Below, in pieces: positions 5,984 to 13,165 of a stretch of DNA of 13,165 bases; positions within the stretch are counted from its first letter, which is position 1, and each line of letters starts with the position of its first letter. This DNA comes from an uncultured Bacteroides sp. (lineage in GTDB: Bacteria; Bacteroidota; Bacteroidia; Bacteroidales; Bacteroidaceae), in NCBI GenBank assembly GCA_900551645.1, contig URWP01000050.1, positions 1 through 13,165 of the forward strand, given 5' to 3'. The notes under the pieces are model-generated. The model was not told where the DNA came from. It saw only the letters and a program-made list of their open reading frames with translations, and did no database searches. Made by a program: the position numbers and the translations under genes.

Positions 5984-6468
5984 GAAATTTCTTTACATTG
6001 AACTGTAGTGGCAGCGATTTGCCTTATCGGATGTCAGATAGGATACTGGATATTGCGGGGATAGTTTTGGTTATCTTGCAGTTGCTTTTGTTTATAGGTT
6101 TATATGAATGGGATAAGGAACAACAGTGTGATGGAGTGGAAAGTCCTTCATACGCCGTGTGGATGGTGCTTGCCGTCTTGTTTTGGTTGATTGGCTTTGG
6201 GGCTTCACGGAATCCGTCTTTCGTTAATGTGCCGGTGCGGATGAATCCGAAGCGTGTAACGGTACAGAATTACTGGAAGTGTCATTTTGCCCGTTGGCTG
6301 AATATTGTTTTGCCGATGATTAATGCGACTACCTGCTGGACGGAACGGAACAGTCGTTTAGGGCTTCCTATGGAATGGGCCGGAGCATTCAATGTATTGG
6401 CTTTCACTCTTTTGGTGGTATTGGCAATCGTGATGACCATTCAGGTTTACAGGGTCGGACGAGGCTGA
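5980..6468 (+). CDS. Hypothetical multi-pass membrane protein
   Basis: This is a 162-residue protein I cannot place firmly. Hydrophobic segments at about 23-42, 58-75 and 133-156 look membrane-spanning, with a weaker one near 103-118. A cytosolic or periplasmic loop of basic character (VPVRMNPKRVTVQNYWK) sits between the second and third. The arrangement faintly recalls DUF1648/SdpI-like small membrane proteins, but I would not assign it. A strong GGAGG-type ribosome site (about 5966-5974) precedes the ATG, unusual for this lineage, and the start overlaps the stop of the RHH gene. As the last gene of the SPFH operon it may act with the SPFH protein in the membrane. Confidence 0.78.
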   Translation: MRNFFTLNCSGSDLPYRMSDRILDIAGIVLVILQLLLFIGLYEWDKEQQCDGVESPSYAVWMVLAVLFWLIGFGASRNPSFVNVPVRMNPKRVTVQNYWKCHFARWLNIVLPMINATTCWTERNSRLGLPMEWAGAFNVLAFTLLVVLAIVMTIQVYRVGRG

Positions 6469-6487
6469 ATTAATGTGATAAAAAATA

Positions 6488-6519
6488 CGTCCTCACGTTT
6501 TAACTCAAACGTGAGGACG
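6488..6519 (-). terminator. Terminator for the ABC-F gene (minus direction)
   Basis: CGTCCTCACGTTT (6488-6500) pairs perfectly over 13 bp with 6507-6519 around a 6-base loop. Reading the minus strand, the stem is followed by TATTTTTTA, a good U-tract. In the plus direction it is followed only by CTTTAATT, which is weaker. It lies about 80 bases past the ABC-F stop. Confidence 0.8.
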
Positions 6520-6530
6520 CTTTAATTAAG

Positions 6531-6569
6531 ACGAACGTTTGTTTTGACTGAGATGAACGTTCGTTTTTT
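6531..6569 (+). terminator. Terminator for the SPFH operon (plus direction)
   Basis: ACGAACGTT (6531-6539) pairs with AACGTTCGT (6556-6564) around a 16-base loop, followed by a T-run at 6565-6569. The U-tract faces the plus direction. It is the second of two adjacent hairpins between convergent genes. Confidence 0.65.
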
Positions 6570-6599
6570 AATAGTTTATTTATTCTGATAATCAGATTG

Positions 6600-8240
6600 T
6601 CATTGTTTCTTCTCAAGTTCCTGCAGACTTTCCATCTTTTTTGTTTCCAGGAATTCATAGATGCCACACAGGTGTTCTTTCACACGCTGGTGTCCGAATT
6701 CATAAACCTTGGTGACCAGTCCGTCCAGGAAGTCACGGTCGTGTGAAACTACGATGAGGGTGCCGTCGAAATCCATCAGTGCTTGTTTCAGAATATCCTT
6801 GGTCTTCATGTCCAGATGGTTGGTCGGTTCGTCCAGAATCAGCAGGTTGACCGGTTCCAACAGTAGTTTGATCATGGCCAGACGGGTACGTTCTCCACCC
6901 GAAAGTACTTTCACTTTCTTCATTGATTCCTCTGGGCCTCCGAACATGAAGGCTCCCAGCAAGTCGCGGATTTTATTGCGGATTTCTCCTTTAGCCACTT
7001 CGTCAATGGTTTGGAACACGGTCAAGTTTTCGTCCAGCAGTGAAGCCTGGTTCTGTGCAAAGTAACCTATCTGTACATTGTGCCCCAGGGTTAAGGTACC
7101 GTCGTATGGAATTTCATTCATGATACATTTCACCAGTGTGGACTTTCCTTCCCCGTTTCTACCTACGAAGGCTACTTTATCTCCTCGTTCAATGGTTAGA
7201 GTCGCATTGCGGAATACGGTGTGGTTTCCATACGTTTTTCCCACTCCTTCCATAATGACCGGATAGCTTCCACTGCGTGGCGAAGGCGGGAATTTCAGGC
7301 GGAGTGCCGATGTATCTTCTTCGTCTACCTCTATCAGTTCCAGTTTTTCGAGCATTTTTACCCGGCTCTGCACTTGGAGTGTCTTGCTGTATGTACCCTT
7401 GAAACGTTCGATGAAGTCCTTGGTTTCCTGAATCATCTTCTGCTGTTCCTCGTATTGTTTCATCTGTTGTTCACGACGTTCTTTCCGGAGTACCAGGTAC
7501 TGTGAATAGTTTACTTTGTAGTCATAGATACGTCCCATAGTCACTTCGATGGTACGGGTTGTGATGTTGTCTACAAATTTGCGGTCGTGACTGATGACTA
7601 CTACTGCTTTGGAGCTGTTTATAAGAAAGTCTTCCAACCATTGGATGGATTCTATATCCAGGTGGTTGGTCGGTTCATCCAGCAGTAGGACATCCGGGTT
7701 CTGTAGCAGCAGTTTTGCCAGTTCGATACGCATGCGCCATCCTCCGCTGAAATCGCTGGTCGGGCGGTCGAAATCAGTACGTTCGAATCCTAGTCCCAGT
7801 AAGGCTTTCTCCACATCCTCTTCAAAATGTGTCATGTCGATGGCATAGAACTTTTCGCTCATCAGTGCCACTTTTTCTATCAGTTCCATGTAGGAGTCGC
7901 TTTCATAATCGGTACGGACAGCCAGTTCGTTATTCATCCGTTCGATTTCCGCTTCCATTTCACGTAGGTGTGCAAAAGCCATCGAGGCTTCTTCGAAAAC
8001 GGTTCTCCCGTCCTCGGTCATAAGATGCTGGGGCAGGTAAGCCACTACGCAATCCTTCGGAGCCGTTACTTTTCCACGGGTAGGCTGGCGCACTCCGGCC
8101 AGAATTTTTAGGAGAGTTGATTTTCCGGCACCGTTTTTTCCCATCAGGGCGATACGGTCTTTTTCATTTATCTGGAAACTGATGTCACTGAACAGGGTGG
8201 TTCCGCCGAATTCTACGGTCAAGCCATCTACTGAAATCAT
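6600..8240 (-). CDS. ABC-F family ATPase (ribosome-associated translation factor type)
   Basis: The 546 residues hold two ABC domains and no membrane segments, the hallmark of ABC-F proteins (EttA/Uup/YbiT/YkpA group), which act at the ribosomal E site. Domain 1 has Walker A GKNGAGKST (34-42), signature SGGWR (165-169), DEPTNHLD (188-195) and ISHDR (216-220). The charged linker is at about 245-320. Domain 2 has Walker A GRNGEGKST (360-368), LSGGERTR (446-453), DEPTNHLD (470-477) and VSHDR (499-503, approximate). The linker has ordinary housekeeping length, so I do not call it an antibiotic-resistance ABC-F. Start at 8240 is the first ATG. It is transcribed on its own promoter after the AspT-like gene terminator. 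Confidence 0.93.
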   Translation of the reverse strand: MISVDGLTVEFGGTTLFSDISFQINEKDRIALMGKNGAGKSTLLKILAGVRQPTRGKVTAPKDCVVAYLPQHLMTEDGRTVFEEASMAFAHLREMEAEIERMNNELAVRTDYESDSYMELIEKVALMSEKFYAIDMTHFEEDVEKALLGLGFERTDFDRPTSDFSGGWRMRIELAKLLLQNPDVLLLDEPTNHLDIESIQWLEDFLINSSKAVVVISHDRKFVDNITTRTIEVTMGRIYDYKVNYSQYLVLRKERREQQMKQYEEQQKMIQETKDFIERFKGTYSKTLQVQSRVKMLEKLELIEVDEEDTSALRLKFPPSPRSGSYPVIMEGVGKTYGNHTVFRNATLTIERGDKVAFVGRNGEGKSTLVKCIMNEIPYDGTLTLGHNVQIGYFAQNQASLLDENLTVFQTIDEVAKGEIRNKIRDLLGAFMFGGPEESMKKVKVLSGGERTRLAMIKLLLEPVNLLILDEPTNHLDMKTKDILKQALMDFDGTLIVVSHDRDFLDGLVTKVYEFGHQRVKEHLCGIYEFLETKKMESLQELEKKQ

Positions 8241-8288
8241 ATATTATATAAAAAGTGAATTGGTTATACGTCTTGTCTTTTTCGGGGA

Positions 8289-8296
8289 CAAAGATA
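8289..8296 (-). promoter_or_regulatory. Predicted -7 box of the ABC-F gene
   Basis: The minus strand reads TATCTTTG (TAnnTTTG). It lies one base from the U-tract of the upstream terminator, 48 bases before the ATG. No clear -33 element is visible; that region lies within the terminator stem. Confidence 0.5.
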
Positions 8297-8371
8297 CAAA
8301 AAATTGTCCTTCCACCGTCAGCCTTGTTATTCCTTCTGAAGGAAAAGGGCCGGAACCGGTGAAAGGACAAT
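8297..8371 (-). terminator. Large structured terminator of the AspT-like gene
   Basis: ATTGTCCTT (8303-8311) pairs with AAGGACAAT (8363-8371), and CACCG (8313-8317) with CGGTG (8357-8361) after one mismatch. The enclosed 39 bases contain a further inverted repeat, TTCCTTC/GAAGGAA (8330-8344). In minus-strand RNA the outer stem is followed directly by six U. It begins 33 bases after the transporter stop and abuts the ABC-F promoter. Confidence 0.75.
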
Positions 8372-8404
8372 CCTGTCAGTTATGAAAAGCTGTCTTCCTA
8401 GGCG

Positions 8405-10084
8405 CTAAGCCAACAGCAGAATCAGCAGCTGTGCCGTAAGGATACGCAGGAACATTGTCAACGGATAAACTGTAGAGTAGCCTACTGCCGGAGCGTCGTT
8501 GCCTGAAACCTGGTTGGCGTATGCCAGTGCAGGGGGATCTGTATTACTACCGGCAATAAGACCCATCAGTGTGTAATAATTGATTTTATGATGCCAACGG
8601 GCCACTATTCCGATAATTACCAGTGGAATGAACGTTATCAGGAAGCCAATTCCGACGTACAATAATCCGTCACCTTCTACTACAGTCTGAACGAAATTTT
8701 CACCGGCCTTGATTCCTACGCTGGCCAGGAACAGTACCAATCCCACTTCACGCAGCATCAGGTTGGCACTCATGGTGGTATAGGTGACCAGTTTGACTTT
8801 ATGACCGAAACGGCCAATCAAGATGGAGATGATAAGCGGACCACCGGCCAAACCCAATTTTACCGGGGTAGGCATGCCTGGAATAGCAATAGGCAGACTA
8901 CCGAACAGGATACCACATAAGATACCGATGAAGATAGTCACGATATTCGGATGGTCCAGACGTTTCAACTGGTTACCCAATAAATTAGCTACACGTTCGA
9001 TAGCATCCTGCGGACCGACCACCATGACACGGTCGCCGACCTGTAATGTCAACTGACGGGCAGCAAACAAGTCCATACCGGAACGGTTGACACGGGTTAC
9101 ATTTACTCCATACATGCTGCTAAAATGAAGCTCTCCCAATGTCTTTCCGTTGATGTTGGGTTGTGTAATCAGGATACGGCGTGAAACCATCGGTTTTTCC
9201 TGATAGGATGGATCGTTCCAATTTACATCTTCCACTTTCGGACCGATGAATGCCATAATGGCTTCCGAGTCATCTTCCGCACATACAATGAACATGAGGT
9301 CGCCTATATGCAAAACAGTGTTGGCATTCGGAGTGTTCATGTGTCCTTCCTGAATGATGCGTGTACATACGAAATCTCGTGCCAGAAATGTCTGAACCTG
9401 TAACAGATTTTTTCCATTCAGTGCCGTATTCTCCACCCGTAATGAAATAGTATACGGTTTCAGATGCGGATTGGCTTCCTCGCCGCGTTGGATTTCTTCC
9501 GATTCCTGAGTCAGATTGACACGACAGATAAACCGGATGACAATGAGGGAGAGGATGATACCCATTACTCCCAACGGATAGGCGCAGGCATATCCCATCG
9601 CAATTTCAGGTCCCTGGTAGCTAAGCTGCTGCAACGCTTCATTGGCAGCACCGAGTCCCGGGGTATTGGTTACTGCTCCACATAGAATACCTACCATCAT
9701 GGGCAGTTCTACCCGTCCCTGCAATGCATAATACATGACCAGAGCTACTGTAATATTCAGTGCCACGATACCTACTGCGAGCAGATTCATTGTGATACCT
9801 CCTTTCTTGAAAGAAGAGAAGAACGAAGGACCGACCTGCAGACCGATACAGAACACGAATAAAATTAAGCCAAAATCCTGTAGGAAAGAAAGAATAGCCG
9901 GATTTCCCGTGAAGCCGAAATGTCCGACCAGGATTCCTACGAACAGGACAAAAGTTACTCCTAGCGAAATGCCGAAGAACTTGATTTTTCCTAACAATAC
10001 ACCTGCCGCTATGACAAAGGAATACAAGGCGACAATATGTGCAATGGAGTTAGGATTAGTCAATAAATCTTGAACCCAATTCAT
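8405..10084 (-). CDS. AspT/YidE-type putative transporter with two RCK_C domains
   Basis: This is a 559-residue member of the aspartate:alanine exchanger (AAE) family. Two halves of membrane helices (about 12-190 and 380-559) carry the paired family motifs GAVTNTPGLGAA (136-147) and GSNTDPPALAYA (512-523). Between them sit two TrkA-C/RCK_C regulatory domains, about 210-285 and 298-372. The length is close to E. coli YidE (553). AspT exchanges aspartate for alanine; the substrate here is unknown, with amino or dicarboxylic acids likely. The frame is open to an ATG at 10150, but the promoter at 10106-10136 lies inside that extension, so the ATG at 10084 is preferred. It is divergent from mutA, 444 bp away. 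Confidence 0.9.
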   Translation of the reverse strand: MNWVQDLLTNPNSIAHIVALYSFVIAAGVLLGKIKFFGISLGVTFVLFVGILVGHFGFTGNPAILSFLQDFGLILFVFCIGLQVGPSFFSSFKKGGITMNLLAVGIVALNITVALVMYYALQGRVELPMMVGILCGAVTNTPGLGAANEALQQLSYQGPEIAMGYACAYPLGVMGIILSLIVIRFICRVNLTQESEEIQRGEEANPHLKPYTISLRVENTALNGKNLLQVQTFLARDFVCTRIIQEGHMNTPNANTVLHIGDLMFIVCAEDDSEAIMAFIGPKVEDVNWNDPSYQEKPMVSRRILITQPNINGKTLGELHFSSMYGVNVTRVNRSGMDLFAARQLTLQVGDRVMVVGPQDAIERVANLLGNQLKRLDHPNIVTIFIGILCGILFGSLPIAIPGMPTPVKLGLAGGPLIISILIGRFGHKVKLVTYTTMSANLMLREVGLVLFLASVGIKAGENFVQTVVEGDGLLYVGIGFLITFIPLVIIGIVARWHHKINYYTLMGLIAGSNTDPPALAYANQVSGNDAPAVGYSTVYPLTMFLRILTAQLLILLLA

Positions 10085-10105
10085 AATATCAAATTTAAAT
10101 TTCGG

Positions 10106-10136
10106 CAAATGTAAGTAATTATCGTCAGAGAACAAA
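10106..10136 (-). promoter_or_regulatory. Promoter of the AspT-like gene
   Basis: On the minus strand TTTG (10136-10133) is followed after exactly 19 bases by TACATTTG (10113-10106), an ideal Bacteroidetes housekeeping promoter. Transcription would begin near 10100, leaving a leader of about 15 nt before the ATG at 10084. Confidence 0.8.
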
Positions 10137-10443
10137 TTTTTCATTCGCAATAATTTACCTTGTGGGGAGAAACATATGTTTCCGGGTATTATAGAATATT
10201 AATGTGGGAAGATTGTTTACTTCGTTTCCTGATGGAGAGTTTTTCTTTGTGTCTGCATTCTGTTTTTACACCATATTATATATAACAATGTATTGCTCTG
10301 AATAATTATGGAGGTGAATGAAATTGACGGGCTTTTGCTCCTTTCAAGTATGGTTTCTAGAGAAAAAATCAAAGAAATATCCAATAAATGTTTAGGGGGT
10401 GAGCATTTTTCCATCAAAAAAGACAAACATCAGAAGATTTTAG

Positions 10444-10451
10444 TATATTTG
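10444..10451 (+). promoter_or_regulatory. Predicted -7 box of mutAB
   Basis: TATATTTG matches TAnnTTTG and predicts a start near 10457 and a leader of about 72 nt. No TTTG is found 19-21 bases upstream, so an activator or other -33 element may be used. Confidence 0.5.
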
Positions 10452-10457
10452 CCTATA

Positions 10458-10482
10458 CAGTGTACAGGATTCGTCCTGTCTG
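10458..10482 (+). other. Hairpin at the 5' end of the mutAB leader
   Basis: ACAGGA (10464-10469) and TCCTGT (10474-10479) enclose a TTCG tetraloop. CAG (10458-10460) and CTG (10480-10482) extend the stem after a 3-base bulge on one side. It would sit at the very 5' end of the predicted mRNA, where such structures often protect against decay. There is no T-run after it, so it is not a terminator. It is too small to be a cobalamin riboswitch. Confidence 0.45.
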
Positions 10483-10528
10483 AGAAAAATATCATTAGAT
10501 CTAATTAAACATAAAAACACTCATCACT

Positions 10529-12388
10529 ATGGCAGATAGTAAAGAAAAACTCTTTTCTGACTTTCCTCCAGTGTCTACCCAGGAATGGATGGACAAAATT
10601 CAAGTGGATCTGAAAGGGGCTGATTACGAAAAGAAGTTGGTGTGGAAAACCAATGAAGGATTCAAAGTCAAACCCTTCTATCGTCAGGAGGATCTGGAAG
10701 GACTAAAGACTACCGATGGATTGCCTGGACAATATCCTTATCTTCGTGGAATCAAGAAAGATGACAACACTTGGTTTATCCGGCAGGATATCCGGGTGGA
10801 CGATCCGGCCGAAGCCAATGCCAAGGCACTTGACATTCTGAACAAAGGTATTGACTCTTTAGGTTTCCATGTACCGGCCAAAGCACTGGATGCTGATTTT
10901 ATCCGTACTTTACTGAAAGATATCTGTTGTGAATGCATTGAATTGAACTTCACTACTTGTCAGCGTCATACTCTCCAGTTGGCAGAGTTACTGGTGGCAT
11001 ATTTCAAAGAAAAAGGATATGACCCGGAAAAGATACAAGGTTCTGTCAATTTCGACCCGATAAGCAAGATGCTGCAAAAAGGGAAAGATCTGAGTGGTAT
11101 CGTTGCCAAGGGAGCAGAACTGGTAAAAGTACTCGCTCCGTTTCCTAAATTCCGCTGCATTGCTGTAAATTCTCTCAAATTGAATAATGCTGGAGCGTAT
11201 ATCTATCAGGAATTGGGATATGCATTGGCGTGGGGAAATTATTACTTGAATGCATTGGTAGAAGCGGGTATTCCTGTCGATCTGGCAGCCCGGAAAATCA
11301 AATTCAACTTCGGAATCAGTTCCAATTATTTCATGGAAATTGCCAAATTCCGTGCTGCACGTATGCTCTGGGCCGATATTGTAAAGGCTTACGGTCCGAC
11401 TGAAGAATGTGCTTGCAAGATGGTAGCACATGCAGAAACTTCTACTTTCAATCTTACCTTGTTCGATGCGCATGTAAATCTGCTTCGTACACAGACAGAA
11501 GCTATGAGCGCGGCTATTGCCGGTGTAAATTCTATTACAGTAACTCCATTCGATAAGGTTTATGAAACTCCGAATGAATTCTCGGAACGTATTGCACGTA
11601 ATCAGCAGTTGCTGTTGAAAGAGGAAGCACACCTGAACCGTATTGTTGATGCTGCAGGTGGCTCTTATTATATTGAGAATCTGACTGTCGCTATTGCTCA
11701 GCAGGCTTGGAATCTCTTCCTGGAGACAGAAGATGCCGGAGGTATGTTGGCTGCTATTCAGCAAGGTACAGTACAGGATACTGTGAATGCCAGCAATAAA
11801 GCACGTCATGAAGCCGTTTCAAAACGGAAGGAAATTCTGCTTGGAACCAATCAATATCCGAATTTCAGTGAGCGGGCAGAAGGAAAGATGCCGGTAAGTT
11901 GCTGTTGTGGCTGTGGAGGTCATGAAAATGAAGCAGCCTTTGCCAGCTTGAATACAGACCGTGCCGCCAGTGAATTCGAGGCTTTACGTTTACAGACGGA
12001 GCATTCCGGAAAACGTCCGAAAGCATTCATGCTGACCATCGGTAACCTGGCTATGCGTCAGGCACGTGCTCAGTTCTCCTGCAACTTCCTGGCTTGTGCC
12101 GGTTATGAAGTTATCGATAACCTTGGGTTTGCAACAGTAGAAGAGGGTGCTGAAGCTGCCTTGAAGGCTCAGGCAGATATTGTAGTTATCTGTTCCAGTG
12201 ATGACGAATATGCTCAATATGCTGTTCCTGCTTATGAACTGCTGAAAGATAAAGTCCTGTTCATTGTAGCCGGTGCACCGGCCTGTATGGAAGAATTGAA
12301 GGCAGCCGGCATTGAAAATTTCATTCATGTTCGTTGCAATGTTTTGGAGACCTTGAAATCGTATAACGAAAAGTTAGGAATTAAGTAA
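10529..12388 (+). CDS. mutA: Methylmalonyl-CoA mutase, small (beta) subunit
   Basis: This is the 619-residue non-catalytic subunit of the heterodimeric, adenosylcobalamin-dependent mutase that interconverts succinyl-CoA and methylmalonyl-CoA. In Bacteroidales this step leads to propionate and regenerates CoA. An N-terminal docking arm and a TIM-barrel-like region (about 30-440) are followed by a cobalamin-binding-like fold (about 497-619). The B12-ligating DxHxxG motif is replaced by TIGNLAMR (503-510), as expected for the small subunit. A Cys cluster CCCGCGGH (458-465) sits in the linker between domains, which I do not recognise as a standard family feature. The start ATG has no Shine-Dalgarno, usual in this lineage. 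mutB follows after 4 bp, so the pair is one operon. Confidence 0.95.
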   Translation: MADSKEKLFSDFPPVSTQEWMDKIQVDLKGADYEKKLVWKTNEGFKVKPFYRQEDLEGLKTTDGLPGQYPYLRGIKKDDNTWFIRQDIRVDDPAEANAKALDILNKGIDSLGFHVPAKALDADFIRTLLKDICCECIELNFTTCQRHTLQLAELLVAYFKEKGYDPEKIQGSVNFDPISKMLQKGKDLSGIVAKGAELVKVLAPFPKFRCIAVNSLKLNNAGAYIYQELGYALAWGNYYLNALVEAGIPVDLAARKIKFNFGISSNYFMEIAKFRAARMLWADIVKAYGPTEECACKMVAHAETSTFNLTLFDAHVNLLRTQTEAMSAAIAGVNSITVTPFDKVYETPNEFSERIARNQQLLLKEEAHLNRIVDAAGGSYYIENLTVAIAQQAWNLFLETEDAGGMLAAIQQGTVQDTVNASNKARHEAVSKRKEILLGTNQYPNFSERAEGKMPVSCCCGCGGHENEAAFASLNTDRAASEFEALRLQTEHSGKRPKAFMLTIGNLAMRQARAQFSCNFLACAGYEVIDNLGFATVEEGAEAALKAQADIVVICSSDDEYAQYAVPAYELLKDKVLFIVAGAPACMEELKAAGIENFIHVRCNVLETLKSYNEKLGIK

Positions 12389-12392
12389 AGCT

Positions 12393-13165
<773 letters not shown>

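Larger units (their letters stand above)
10085..10528. other. Divergent intergenic region between the AspT-like gene and mutA
   Basis: It holds the transporter promoter at its left end, and a probable mutA promoter and leader hairpin at its right end. The middle (about 10140-10440) is AT-rich. Short ORFs there (69 aa on the minus strand from 10426, 66 aa on the plus strand from 10308) have no recognisable domain, and the second runs through the mutA promoter, so I do not call them. A GGAGGTGA-ATG string at 10310-10320 opens only 25 codons. Confidence 0.5.

Noticed and set aside
6600..8240. ABC-F protein as an antibiotic-resistance determinant
   Set aside because: The inter-domain linker is of ordinary length and there is no mobile context, so a housekeeping role fits better.
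10217..10426. 69-aa minus-strand ORF between the transporter and mutA
   Set aside because: It has no domain and no promoter or ribosome site, and its composition is that of AT-rich spacer.
10308..10508. 66-aa plus-strand ORF upstream of mutA
   Set aside because: It contains the predicted mutA promoter and leader hairpin and shows no recognisable domain. The region is AT-rich and open by chance.
10458..10528. Cobalamin riboswitch in the mutAB leader
   Set aside because: The leader of about 70 nt is far shorter than a cobalamin riboswitch (roughly 200 nt), and I see no B12-box-like sequence.
10988..11809. 273-aa minus-strand ORF inside mutA
   Set aside because: It is an antisense shadow of a confidently identified enzyme gene. 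Its composition (Cys-, Ser- and Ile-rich) follows from the coding strand.

Overview
The window looks like a chromosomal segment from a gut-type Bacteroidales (Bacteroides/Phocaeicola/Parabacteroides-like). The evidence is moderate GC content, AT-rich spacers, few Shine-Dalgarno sequences, repeated promoters of the Bacteroidetes -7 type (TAnnTTTG), and a methylmalonyl-CoA mutase small/large subunit pair of the succinate-to-propionate route. I see no insertion sequence, CRISPR array, rRNA or tRNA.

Layout. On the minus strand at the left lie a Pif1-like helicase fused to TPR repeats (1651-3645), a YciO/Sua5-family protein (961-1572) and an MscS mechanosensitive channel (43-915), ending in a hairpin at 3-32. 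Next, 3646-4817 has almost no long ORFs but holds two tandem minus-strand transcription units. Each encodes a tiny cationic protein (34 and 30 aa, 24/30 identical) with its own promoter, long leader and terminator. A plus-strand operon follows: an SPFH/Band 7 membrane protein (4818-5759), an Arc-like ribbon-helix-helix protein (5783-5983) and a multi-pass membrane protein (5980-6468). Two back-to-back hairpins separate it from a minus-strand ABC-F ATPase (6600-8240) and an AspT/YidE-type transporter (8405-10084). The transporter is divergent from mutA (10529-12388) and mutB (12393 to the right edge, truncated).

The most interesting part is the small-protein pair. Their cores (NADPMIWGYVMLND) are identical in protein, yet the DNA differs at four third-codon positions, all synonymous, which is good evidence that they are translated and under selection. 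Upstream of each is a perfect match to the FNR-type palindrome TTGAT-N4-ATCAA (4128-4141 and 4661-4674), centred at exactly the same distance (67.5 bp) from the -7 box. A conserved 15-mer occupies the region where the usual -33 element would be. I read this as a duplicated small-protein module activated by a CRP/FNR-superfamily regulator at a class I-like position. I know of no described function for it.

Promoter positions also correct two starts. The SPFH and AspT-like ORFs both extend upstream through their own promoters, so the downstream ATGs (4818 and 10084) are preferred.
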